Part shown: positions 16,506 through 23,684 of the stretch, piece by piece
Layout: each line of letters starts with the position of its first letter
Numbering within the stretch: the first letter of the stretch is position 1
Source: Gammaproteobacteria bacterium
Lineage (GTDB): Bacteria; Pseudomonadota; Gammaproteobacteria; Pseudomonadales; Azotimanducaceae
Reading direction: 5' to 3'
DNA length: 44,220 bases
NCBI GenBank assembly: GCA_028821125.1
Contig: JAPPHD010000127.1
Location: 1 to 44,220, forward strand
Notes under the pieces: generated by a model
What the model was told of the DNA's origin: nothing
Databases searched by the model: none
The model's input: the letters and a program-made list of their open reading frames with translations, nothing else
Program-made: the position numbers and the translations under genes

Positions 16506-16542
16506 TTTAATTAATATCTTAATAGTTTCTATATTAATTAAA
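16506..16542. promoter_or_regulatory. AT-rich 12-bp inverted repeat, probable MarR operator/promoter
   Basis: TTTAATTAATAT (16506-16517) is the exact reverse complement of ATATTAATTAAA (16531-16542), with a 13-base spacer. It sits between the divergent MarR and histidine-phosphatase genes in a stretch far more AT-rich than its surroundings. MarR dimers bind AT-rich palindromes, so I infer autoregulation and possibly control of both directions. Confidence 0.65.
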
Positions 16543-16584
16543 AAGAGCGGATTGTCAACCGGGTAAACGTGTAACCTTTACCGA

Positions 16585-17316
16585 ATGTTCGAGGCTCCCG
16601 ACCGCCGCCGCATCTTCCTGCTCCGCCACGCCGAAGCGGCCTACGTGCATGCCGACGGCACGGTGACGGAGGATCCGCGCAGCGTTCCCCTGACGGAACT
16701 GGGGCGGCAGCAGGCGCGCAAGCAGGCAGCCGTGCTGGCCAGCATTCGATTCGACCGGGCGGTCTGCTCGGGCCTGCGCCGCACCGTCGAGACGGCGGGG
16801 CTGATTCTCGCGGGGCGCGGGTCGCCCGCACTGGAAACGGAACCCGCTCTCGAGGAGATTCGCGGCGGGGGACGGGCGTACGGCAGGGAGGGCGGCGGTG
16901 CCCGGCTTCAGGAAGTGGCGAATCCCTGGGCGGCCGCGGAACAACCCGGCGCCCGGTTCCTGGGCGGCGAGAAGTTCGACGATTTCGGCGCCCGGGTAAC
17001 GCCCGCCTTCGACGGCATCGTTACCGCCCGCGACTGGACGAACCTGTTGCTGGTGCTGCATGGCGCCGTCAACCGCATGATCCTGAACCACGTTCTGGGC
17101 CTTCGCTGGCAGAAACGGGTGACCATCGAACAGGACAACTGCTGCATCAACATCATCGATGTCGACACCGACGAGAACGGCGAGGTGAACCGATACCTGG
17201 TTCGCGCCGTCAACCTGACGGGTTACAACCTGAACAAGTCGGGCGTGGTGCTTACCACCATGGAACAGTCGGCGTTAAGGGTGAGCCAGGCACTTGGCCA
17301 GGGCGGCGAGGGCTGA
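16585..17316 (+). CDS. histidine phosphatase (phosphoglycerate-mutase-like) family protein
   Basis: This 243-residue protein carries the phosphate-transferring RHG-type motif as IFLLRHAEAAY near residue 13, a conserved arginine in CSGLRRTVETAGLI, and the second catalytic histidine in LLLVLHGAVNRMI. Such enzymes remove phosphate from small molecules or proteins; the substrate cannot be told. The start at ATG 16585 has no ribosome-binding site, so initiation may be weak or leaderless. It is transcribed away from the MarR gene and shares its AT-rich intergenic region. Confidence 0.9.
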   Translation: MFEAPDRRRIFLLRHAEAAYVHADGTVTEDPRSVPLTELGRQQARKQAAVLASIRFDRAVCSGLRRTVETAGLILAGRGSPALETEPALEEIRGGGRAYGREGGGARLQEVANPWAAAEQPGARFLGGEKFDDFGARVTPAFDGIVTARDWTNLLLVLHGAVNRMILNHVLGLRWQKRVTIEQDNCCINIIDVDTDENGEVNRYLVRAVNLTGYNLNKSGVVLTTMEQSALRVSQALGQGGEG

Positions 17317-17327
17317 AGGAATGCGAA

Positions 17328-17390
17328 GCCGGCAGAGCCCCTTCCGAAGGGGCCCCAACCGGCGAAGGAGCGCGTCAGACGCCGCGCTCC
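17328..17390 (+). terminator. two tandem hairpins after the histidine phosphatase gene
   Basis: The first hairpin has an inner stem GCCCCTT/AAGGGGC (17337-17343, 17347-17353) inside outer arms GCCGG/CCGGC (17328-17332, 17359-17363). The second is GGAGCGCG/CGCGCTCC (17367-17374, 17383-17390), followed by TCAATAAATAG. Neither has a proper T-run, so they may act as RNA 3'-end structures rather than simple intrinsic terminators. Confidence 0.45.
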
Positions 17391-17407
17391 TCAATAAATA
17401 GATACAC
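17375..17407 (-). CDS. possible 10-residue peptide with a perfect Shine-Dalgarno sequence
   Basis: On the minus strand, TAAGGAGGTGATC (17421-17409) is exactly complementary to the 3' tail of 16S rRNA. One base later, six bases after GGAGG, a GTG opens the frame MYLFIEERGV and a stop. Its 3' part overlaps the GGAGCGCG/CGCGCTCC hairpin. Such an extended ribosome-binding match is rare by chance and suggests strong initiation or a ribosome-sequestering transcript. No homologue is recognised, and expression is unknown. Confidence 0.3.
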   Translation of the reverse strand: MYLFIEERGV

Positions 17408-17461
17408 CGATCACCTCCTTACTGTTGCCCGACACGCGGCGGATGGTGCGTCAACTCGTCC

Positions 17462-17475
17462 GCGATTGCAATCGC
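17462..17475. promoter_or_regulatory. 14-bp perfect palindrome upstream of a VOC gene
   Basis: GCGATTGCAATCGC is identical to its own reverse complement and lies 74 bases before the VOC gene start, in the gap 17317-17548. It is a candidate operator for a dimeric regulator; no regulator gene of a matching type is adjacent. Confidence 0.4.
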
Positions 17476-17548
17476 CCGCGGCCGGGACAGCGCATCATCC
17501 GAAGGAGTACACTACGGGCGACTCGGACCGGTCCCGAACGGAGAGCGC

Positions 17549-17902
17549 ATGTTCCTTGAAGGTATCCATCACGTGTCCATCAACGTGCAGGACGTGGCGG
17601 CAGCGGAAAAGTTCTACGTGGAGGTGCTGGAGATGGAATCGCTCGACCGTCCGGACTTCGGGTTCCCGGGCGCCTGGCTTCGCGCCGGGGATCAGGAAGT
17701 GCACCTGATGGAAATGGACTCCGGCCCGCCGCTCAAGGAACAGCATTTCGCGTTCAGGGTTTCCGACATCGACGCCCTGCGGGAACGGCTGGCGGACGCG
17801 GGATTCACCTGTTCACAACCCCGGGAGATCGCGGGAATTTGCCGCCAGGCGTTCACCCACGATCCGAGCGGCAACCTGGTGGAGTTCAATCAGCGCCTCT
17901 GA
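17549..17902 (+). CDS. VOC-family protein (glyoxalase/dioxygenase superfamily)
   Basis: This is a small single-copy VOC protein of 117 residues. The metal-site positions of the paired beta-alpha-beta-beta-beta modules are visible: the histidine in IHHVSINVQDV, HLMEMDSG, HFAFRVSDIDALRERL, and the C-terminal glutamate in GNLVEFNQ. Members include glyoxalases, epimerases, resistance proteins and dioxygenases, so no reaction can be assigned. It is monocistronic on the plus strand, with the next gene convergent. Confidence 0.88.
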   Translation: MFLEGIHHVSINVQDVAAAEKFYVEVLEMESLDRPDFGFPGAWLRAGDQEVHLMEMDSGPPLKEQHFAFRVSDIDALRERLADAGFTCSQPREIAGICRQAFTHDPSGNLVEFNQRL

Positions 17903-18086
17903 GCGGCGGCTTGAGATCCCAGCTACGATCCTGGGGAATAACCGAAGGACCGTCGGACCTCACCGCATTCCGGGGCGCAACCGGTTGCGCAACGCCGCAG
18001 AAAGTGCGGCGACCGGCAAGTCGAGTACTTGACTTGGGGCAACGTGCCCCGAACCGGGCGATTCCGCGTTCGGGGCAGGTCTGGTA

Positions 18087-18452
18087 TCAGCCGTCTGCGG
18101 CTTCCTCGCCGCCTTCCTCGGCTGCCGCTTCACCGGCTTCGCCGGCGTCGTCTGCGGCTTCCTCGCCAGACTCCATGCCGGCGTCGTCCGTGGCTTCCAT
18201 GCCGCCTTCCGCACCGGCTTCGGCTGCTTCGCCCTCCGCGGCAGCGTCACCTTCGTCGGCGGCTTCTTCCATGCCGGCATCGGCAGCCTCTTCCATGCCC
18301 GCGTCAGCGGCTTCTTCCATGGCCTCGGGTGCTTCCATCGGCGCTTCCGTGGCAGGAGCCTCCGCCGCTTCGCCGCCGCTGTCGGCGGGCTGGCCGCAGG
18401 CGGCGAGCCACGCCACGGCCAGGGCCGCGGCCAGAAATCGAGCGATACGCAT
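18087..18452 (-). CDS. small acidic Ala/Glu-rich repetitive lipoprotein
   Basis: This encodes 121 residues: a lipoprotein signal (FLAAALAVAWLAACG, cysteine 19) followed by a nearly pure Ala/Glu/Gly/Met/Asp sequence with the repeated unit MEEAADAG. The composition is disordered and strongly acidic, and no fold family can be named. ATG 18452 is supported by GGGAGG at good spacing; the frame remains open upstream to 18608 but without a signal peptide. Because repetitive GC-rich sequence can produce long chance frames, the signal peptide and ribosome-binding site are the main reasons I accept it. A role as an anchored, flexible, charged envelope protein is conceivable. Confidence 0.7.
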   Translation of the reverse strand: MRIARFLAAALAVAWLAACGQPADSGGEAAEAPATEAPMEAPEAMEEAADAGMEEAADAGMEEAADEGDAAAEGEAAEAGAEGGMEATDDAGMESGEEAADDAGEAGEAAAEEGGEEAADG

Positions 18453-18668
18453 AAACGCCTCCCAAACGTGTGACTGACGACATCGGAGCATACCGCAATT
18501 CGGCGAGGCTTGATACGCGGCGCCCGACATCCGTACATGGCTGAGTCGCCGCCGGGCCCGGTGTTGCGAAGGGCTGCCGCGAGCGCCGGGGCGGCGCGGC
18601 GCGGCCACGCAGGACGGCGCCTCGACGCCCTCGCGACGGAAGTTGGTGCCGAATGCGGGCTAACACAA

Positions 18669-19637
18669 TCAAACGCAGATGTCAGGGGGCTCTTCGCCGG
18701 CAAAGAACCGGTCAAGGTTTTCCACGACCCGCATGCCCATAGCGTCCCGCGTCTCGGCCGTGCTGCTGCCCATGTGAGGCAGCAGAACGACGTTGTCGAG
18801 GCCCGGCAGGACATCGCAGACCTCCGGCTCCCGCTCGTAGACATCGAGACCCGCCCCGGCCAGCCGGCCGCTCGCCAGGGCATCGGCCAGCGCCTGTTCG
18901 TCCACAAGCGGCCCGCGGGAGCCGTTGATGAGATAAGCCGTCCGACGCATCAGCGCCAGCCGTCTTGCGTCGATCAGGTGATGGGTTTGGGGAGTGACCG
19001 GACAGTGCAGGGAGAGGAAGTCGACGTGCGCCGCGAGTTCATCGAGTTCAGAAACCTGTTTCGCCTGCAGTTCATCGAGTACCGCCCGGGGCACCGGGCT
19101 CCTGCTGTAGCAGGCGATACGCATGCCGAAACCGTGCCGCGCCCGCCGGGCGGTGGCCTGCCCGATCCGGCCCATGCCGACGATACCGAGGGTTTTCCCG
19201 GTCACCCGCGACCCGACCATGTGGCTCGGCCGCCAACCGGTCCATTCGCCGGCGCGGAGTTCCCGCTCCCCCTCCCCGGCGCGGCGGGCGCACATGAGGA
19301 TCAGTGTCATGGCGAGGTCGGCGGTGCAGTCCGTCAGTACGCCCGGGGTGTTGGTGACGACGATGCCCTGCCGGCGCGCCGCGGCGACGTCGATGTGGTT
19401 ATAACCCACTCCGTAGTTACCGACGATGCGCACGCGCATCCCCGGGCGGAACAGGTTCGCGCCGAGCGAATCCGTCACCGTGGGGCAAAGTGCATCCGCG
19501 CTCCGCAGAGCCTCTGCCATTTCTTCCCCGGTGAACGGGTGATCGTCCGCGTTCAACCGCGTGTCGAAACGGGCCGCCAGCGCCTCTTCCACCGCCGCCG
19601 GCCAACGCCGGGTAACGATTACTCGGGGCCTACCCAT
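18669..19637 (-). CDS. D-2-hydroxyacid dehydrogenase (glyoxylate/hydroxypyruvate reductase-like)
   Basis: This 322-residue enzyme interconverts 2-keto acids and D-2-hydroxy acids using NAD(P)H. The catalytic triad is present: arginine in INGSRGPLVDEQAL, glutamate in DVYEREPEV and histidine in VVLLPHMGSST. The nucleotide-binding motif GIVGMGRIGQATARRA and the substrate-loop segment VGNYGVGYNHIDV are also clear. The length is typical of GhrB-like reductases. The start at ATG 19637 has only a weak ribosome-binding site. It lies 67 bases downstream of the thiolase gene on the same strand, so the two could share a transcript. Confidence 0.93.
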   Translation of the reverse strand: MGRPRVIVTRRWPAAVEEALAARFDTRLNADDHPFTGEEMAEALRSADALCPTVTDSLGANLFRPGMRVRIVGNYGVGYNHIDVAAARRQGIVVTNTPGVLTDCTADLAMTLILMCARRAGEGERELRAGEWTGWRPSHMVGSRVTGKTLGIVGMGRIGQATARRARHGFGMRIACYSRSPVPRAVLDELQAKQVSELDELAAHVDFLSLHCPVTPQTHHLIDARRLALMRRTAYLINGSRGPLVDEQALADALASGRLAGAGLDVYEREPEVCDVLPGLDNVVLLPHMGSSTAETRDAMGMRVVENLDRFFAGEEPPDICV

Positions 19638-19704
19638 TACCGCGTTGCGATCGGCTGTCCGGGTTCAGTTCCGCGAGGCGTCGCCCGGGAATCGACCGGC
19701 GCCT

Positions 19705-20886
19705 TCAGGCCGCCCGCAGCAGCGTTCCGGTTCCCAGCCCACCGCCGCAACACATGCTGACCAGCCCGTAGACACCGCCGCTTCGCCGCAACTCGTGCAC
19801 GGCCTTGGTAATCAGGAAACAACCGGTCGCGCCCAGCGGATGGCCGAGCGCTATGGCGCCGCCATTGGGATTTACCCGTTCGAGATCGGCGCCGACCGTC
19901 TTGGCCCAGGACAGCACCACGGAGGCGAACGCCTCGTTGACCTCGAAGACATCGATGTCCTGCACGGAGAGCCCGGCGCCCGCAAGCAGTTTTTCGGTGG
20001 CGGGAATCGGGCCTTCCAGCATCAGGACGGGGTCGCAGCCGACAAGGGCCGTGTCCACGATATGGGCGAGCGGTTCCAGGCCCAGCGCGGCAGCCTTTGC
20101 CGCGCTCATCAAGAGAACCGCCGCGGCGCCGTCGGCGATCTGCGACGAGGTGCCGGCCGTATGGATGCCGTCCGCCCGCGCCACCGGTTTCAGGCCCGCC
20201 AGCGCCTCCAGGCTCGTATCGCGCGGAACTTCGTCGCGGTCGAATACCCGGCTCGCGTCCGTGCGCTTGCCGTTCTCGTCGAACACCGGAATTTCGAGCG
20301 CTACGATCTGGGTATCGAAGCGGCCTTCCTCCACCGCGCGGGCGGCCCGCTCCTGCGACGCGAGTCCGAAACCGTCGGCGTCCTGCCGGGTCACCTGGTA
20401 TTTCTCGGCCATCCGCTCGGCGCCCTCGAACTGGGTGGCGAACTCGTAGTGCTGGAAGTAGCTGCGCGCCATCGGTTTGCCGTAGCTGTCCGGCAGGCCG
20501 ATGGAATCCGACCCGATGCGCAGCCGCGTCATGTTCTCCACGCCGCAGGCAACGACGACGTCAGCCATGCCGGACCGGATGAGGCTGTGCCCGAGCATGG
20601 CCGCCTCCTGGGAAGAGCCGCACTGGGCATCGACCGTAATGCATGGTGTCGTCTGGGCGCCGCCGTGGGCGAGCCAAGCCGTGCGGATCACGTTCATCCC
20701 CTGGGCGCCGAGCTTGTTGATGCAGCCGCCGACCACCTGGTCTACCTGGCTGGATGCCAGGCCATTGCGTTCCAGCACCGCCATGATGACCGGCCCGAGG
20801 CTGTCCGTGGGATGCACGTACCCGAGCGCCCCTTCCTTTCTGCCCACCGCGGACCGCGCCGCATCGACCACAACCACTTCGTTCAA
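19705..20886 (-). CDS. thiolase-family acetyl-CoA acyltransferase
   Basis: Thiolases either cleave 3-ketoacyl-CoA in beta-oxidation or condense acyl-CoAs. All active-site elements are present: the nucleophilic cysteine in VDAQCGSSQEA, NEAFA in VFEVNEAFASVV, the histidine in NPNGGAIALGHPLGATG and the second cysteine in CCGGGLGTG. I prefer TTG 20886, which has GGGAG 7 bases upstream and gives the normal family N-terminus (NEVVVVDAARSAVGRKEG, 393 residues); ATG 20946 is the in-frame alternative without a ribosome-binding site. Neighbours (hydroxyacid dehydrogenase, PhyH, CoA-transferase) fit fatty-acid or branched-chain catabolism. Confidence 0.95.
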   Translation of the reverse strand: MNEVVVVDAARSAVGRKEGALGYVHPTDSLGPVIMAVLERNGLASSQVDQVVGGCINKLGAQGMNVIRTAWLAHGGAQTTPCITVDAQCGSSQEAAMLGHSLIRSGMADVVVACGVENMTRLRIGSDSIGLPDSYGKPMARSYFQHYEFATQFEGAERMAEKYQVTRQDADGFGLASQERAARAVEEGRFDTQIVALEIPVFDENGKRTDASRVFDRDEVPRDTSLEALAGLKPVARADGIHTAGTSSQIADGAAAVLLMSAAKAAALGLEPLAHIVDTALVGCDPVLMLEGPIPATEKLLAGAGLSVQDIDVFEVNEAFASVVLSWAKTVGADLERVNPNGGAIALGHPLGATGCFLITKAVHELRRSGGVYGLVSMCCGGGLGTGTLLRAA

Positions 20887-21003
20887 CGGATAACTCCCAT
20901 CTGCCGGAAAGGCCGGTATCTTAACCGCGCCTTTTACCCGGTGCATGGCGAACCGGTCTGGAAACGCTCAGTATGAGGCCCCTGATCCTCCAATTCTCTT
21001 GAA

Positions 21004-21777
21004 TCAGCCTATCCGCCGAACCTGCTCCCATGTCCGCCAGTCGTCTCCGGGCGCGGTGCATTGCCCCGAGGCGTAGTGCGCGGATATCGCCCGGCGCGGC
21101 GAATCGCTGGCGTTCCTGCCGGAACCGTGAATCAGCAGCGGATGGAACAACAGGGTGTCACCGCGCCGCATTTCAATGTGCTCTCGGGCGGGTAGCTGTT
21201 CCTCCAGGTTATCTTCCCCGGCAATGCCGAAGAACGCGTGGTTGACGTACTCCCAATCCGGGTCCCCGTGCCGCAACAGTGCTCCCTTGTGGCTGTCGGG
21301 TACTACCGCCAGGCAGCCGTTTTCCCGGGTGACGGCGGTCAACGCCGTCCAGGTGGCGATGATTCTTTCGGCGGGCCTGAGGGTGAAATACAAGAGGTCC
21401 TGGTGCAGCGGATGCCTACCGTCGACACGGGGCGGCTTGTTGAACAGGTTCGTCGTGATGCTGTAGACGTCCTCACCGATCAGGCTGCGCACTGCCGATA
21501 CAATGCCCGGCTCGAGACAGTAGGCGAACATGCCCGGGTCGTCATGGAACCCGAACGCCTTGTTGATTCCGTCTTCCGCTCTCTCGGGCTCCGCCGCGCC
21601 CCTGACGACCATGACATCGCGCATGATCTTCATTCCCGGTGGAAGCTTGAGCGTTCCCCGTGCGAAATCCAGGAACCGCCGCTCGTAGAAGGCGAGTCTC
21701 TTTTCAGGAACGAGCCCCTTGACGAGCAGGTAGCCCCGCTCTCCATAGTTCTCGACCTGTTCCCGGGTCAGCGACAT
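21004..21777 (-). CDS. phytanoyl-CoA dioxygenase (PhyH) family protein
   Basis: This 257-residue protein is a non-haem Fe(II)/2-oxoglutarate oxygenase. The metal triad is visible as the HxD pair in HPLHQDLLYF and the distal histidine in LLIHGSGRN, followed by the arginine region (SPRRAISAHY) that would bind 2-oxoglutarate. PhyH-family members hydroxylate varied small molecules, often acyl-CoAs or natural products, so the substrate is open. It is on the same strand as the thiolase, 117 bases away. Confidence 0.92.
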   Translation of the reverse strand: MSLTREQVENYGERGYLLVKGLVPEKRLAFYERRFLDFARGTLKLPPGMKIMRDVMVVRGAAEPERAEDGINKAFGFHDDPGMFAYCLEPGIVSAVRSLIGEDVYSITTNLFNKPPRVDGRHPLHQDLLYFTLRPAERIIATWTALTAVTRENGCLAVVPDSHKGALLRHGDPDWEYVNHAFFGIAGEDNLEEQLPAREHIEMRRGDTLLFHPLLIHGSGRNASDSPRRAISAHYASGQCTAPGDDWRTWEQVRRIG

Positions 21778-21879
21778 TCGGCAGACGTCCGTTACAGCCG
21801 GCCAGCCGGGGAATCGAGGGGCATTCGCTCGGAATCCGCGCCCTCCCCCGGAATGCCGGAAACTTTGCGGACCGTCCTG

Positions 21880-22254
21880 TCAGCCGTCTCCCATCAGGAA
21901 GAAACACAGTTTGTTTCCATCGAGGTCACGCACATAGCCGCCGTAGAACCCCGGCATTCGTTCGCCGGGCGCTCCCTCATCGGTAGCGCCGAGTTCCAGC
22001 GCCTTGGAATGAAGCCCGTCGACGCCATTACGCGACCCTCCCGCAATGGCGACCATGTTGCCGTTGCCTGGGTTGTGCGGCTCTTCGTTGTGCGGAATAC
22101 ACACGGCCAGCATCGAGGCATCCGGGCCCGTTCCGTACATCTTGATGCGATCCGTTCCCATGAGCTGCCGGGCGCCGAGCTGGCCGAGCAATTCATCGTA
22201 AAAAGCCAGGGCGCGGTCCATGTCACTCACGCCGATGGTGCAGTATCCGATCAT
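21880..22254 (-). CDS. VOC-family protein
   Basis: This 124-residue protein has the paired VOC layout: GYCTIGVSDMDRALAFYDELL at the N-terminus and GGYVRDLDGNKLCFFLM at the C-terminus. The usual first histidine is replaced in YCTIG, as in the non-canonical VOC branch that is often annotated only as glyoxalase-like, so metal-dependent catalysis is doubtful. It is not closely similar to the other VOC protein at 17549. Confidence 0.88.
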   Translation of the reverse strand: MIGYCTIGVSDMDRALAFYDELLGQLGARQLMGTDRIKMYGTGPDASMLAVCIPHNEEPHNPGNGNMVAIAGGSRNGVDGLHSKALELGATDEGAPGERMPGFYGGYVRDLDGNKLCFFLMGDG

Positions 22255-22427
22255 TGGTAAACCTCCTGTGTGAACAACGGGGAAATCGCGGTCGGGCCAT
22301 TCAACGCGGTTTGCGCCCGCAAATCAACGACACCGGTCCATGAATCCGCGGCACCGTGATCGCGCGATGCGTGTCGCAACAGGCGCGTGGTAAATTAGCC
22401 CGCTTCCAGCAGACTCGAGGAACCGGT

Positions 22428-23639
22428 GTGAGCGGACCCCTGGACGATGTAACCGTGGTCGAGGTCGACAGCTTCATGGCGGCGCCGAGCGCCGCCGCCC
22501 TGCTTGCCGACATGGGCGCCCGGGTGGTGAAGGTCGAGCCGCTCCAGGGCGACCCCATGCGGGGTTTGAGCCGGCCGCTCAAGATTGAATCGGCCTTTGA
22601 GGGTTACGACTTCCAGTTCGATGTCGACAACCGCGGCAAGCGCTCCATCGCCGTAAACCTCAACGACAGCGAGGGAATCGAGGTGGTGCACCGCCTCATC
22701 GGCGGAGCCCAGGTGTTCCTTTGCAACCTGTTGCCGAAACGTCAGCGGCGCTTCGGGCTGGATGCCGGCACGCTGTTCGAACTGCGTCCCGGGCTCGTCC
22801 ACGCCACCCTCACCGGCTACGGCACGTCCGGCCCCGATGCCTGGCGGCCCGGCTACGACGTGACGGCCTTCTTCGGGCGCTCCGGCCTCTACGATGCCAT
22901 GCGTGAAGGCGAAGACGGCGTGGTGCCCATGGCGCGCCCGGCCCAGGGCGACCACACCGCGGGGCTCGCCCTTGCCATGGCCATTCTCGCCGCGCTGCGC
23001 CTCGCCGAGCGCAGCGGCGAAGGCCAGGTGGTCGAGACTTCGCTCTACGAGACCGCCGTGTGGACCCAGGCGTCCGATTTCTGCGTGACCGCCATGGACA
23101 GGGCGCCGGTTCGCCGCCGCGCGCGCAGGGAACAGCTCACGCCCATGACGAACCGCTATCCGTGCAAGGACGGCCACTGGGTGGTTCTCAACATGCTCGA
23201 TGCGGGTGCCTGGGAGCGCCTCTGCGGGGCGCTCGGCCGCGACGACTGGCTGGACGACGAACGCTACGACACCCCCAAAAACCGCTACCGCCGCATGCCC
23301 GAACTGGTGGAAGCCATCGACGATGTGCTTTCGGCAAGGACCCGGGACGAATGGGGCAGGATCTTCGACGACCACGGCGTGATCTGGGGGCCGGTGCTCT
23401 CACTGGACGAGGTGCCGGACGATCCCCAGGCGCAGGCGCTCGGGCTGTTTCCGCCCGTCGAACACCCGGAACTCGGCACCTACCGCACGGTGAACGCTCC
23501 CATCCGCTCGGCCACCGCCGAAGTGAAACCTCGCGGCCCGTCGCCGGCGCCGGGCGAACACACCCGGGAGATACTGTCCGGGCTGGGGTACGGAAACGTC
23601 GACATTCAGCGCCTGTACGACCGTTCGATCGTGGCCTGA
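22428..23639 (+). CDS. CaiB/BaiF-family (class III) CoA-transferase
   Basis: This 403-residue enzyme moves CoA between organic acids and acyl-CoA thioesters. Family features include VVEVDSFMAAPSAAALLADM, ARVVKVEPLQGDPMRG, the AVNLND segment, DVTAFFGRSGLYDAM and VVETSLYETAVW. An aspartate in the region around the family's catalytic Asp appears within GYDVTAFF, although I cannot align it with certainty. I start at GTG 22428, which follows GAGGAACCGGT; the open frame upstream to 22356 has no family resemblance. The gene is convergent with the P450 gene and separated from it by a terminator-like hairpin. Confidence 0.93.
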   Translation: MSGPLDDVTVVEVDSFMAAPSAAALLADMGARVVKVEPLQGDPMRGLSRPLKIESAFEGYDFQFDVDNRGKRSIAVNLNDSEGIEVVHRLIGGAQVFLCNLLPKRQRRFGLDAGTLFELRPGLVHATLTGYGTSGPDAWRPGYDVTAFFGRSGLYDAMREGEDGVVPMARPAQGDHTAGLALAMAILAALRLAERSGEGQVVETSLYETAVWTQASDFCVTAMDRAPVRRRARREQLTPMTNRYPCKDGHWVVLNMLDAGAWERLCGALGRDDWLDDERYDTPKNRYRRMPELVEAIDDVLSARTRDEWGRIFDDHGVIWGPVLSLDEVPDDPQAQALGLFPPVEHPELGTYRTVNAPIRSATAEVKPRGPSPAPGEHTREILSGLGYGNVDIQRLYDRSIVA

Positions 23640-23658
23640 ATCCGTGCCGCCCCTGCGG

Positions 23659-23684
23659 CCGCGCTGCCGCAGCGCGGGTTTCTT
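23659..23684 (+). terminator. intrinsic terminator of the CoA-transferase gene
   Basis: CCGCGCTG (23659-23666), loop CCG and CAGCGCGG (23670-23677) form an 8-bp GC stem followed by GTTTCTT. It starts 20 bases after the CoA-transferase stop and ends at the P450 stop codon, so it separates the convergent genes. Confidence 0.7.

Noticed and set aside
17409-17421. Possible end of a 16S rRNA gene
   Set aside because: Only 13 bases match; no other conserved 16S segments precede them, so no rRNA gene is present.
18510-19760. 416-codon plus-strand frame
   Set aside because: Antisense to the D-2-hydroxyacid dehydrogenase, which has an intact catalytic triad.
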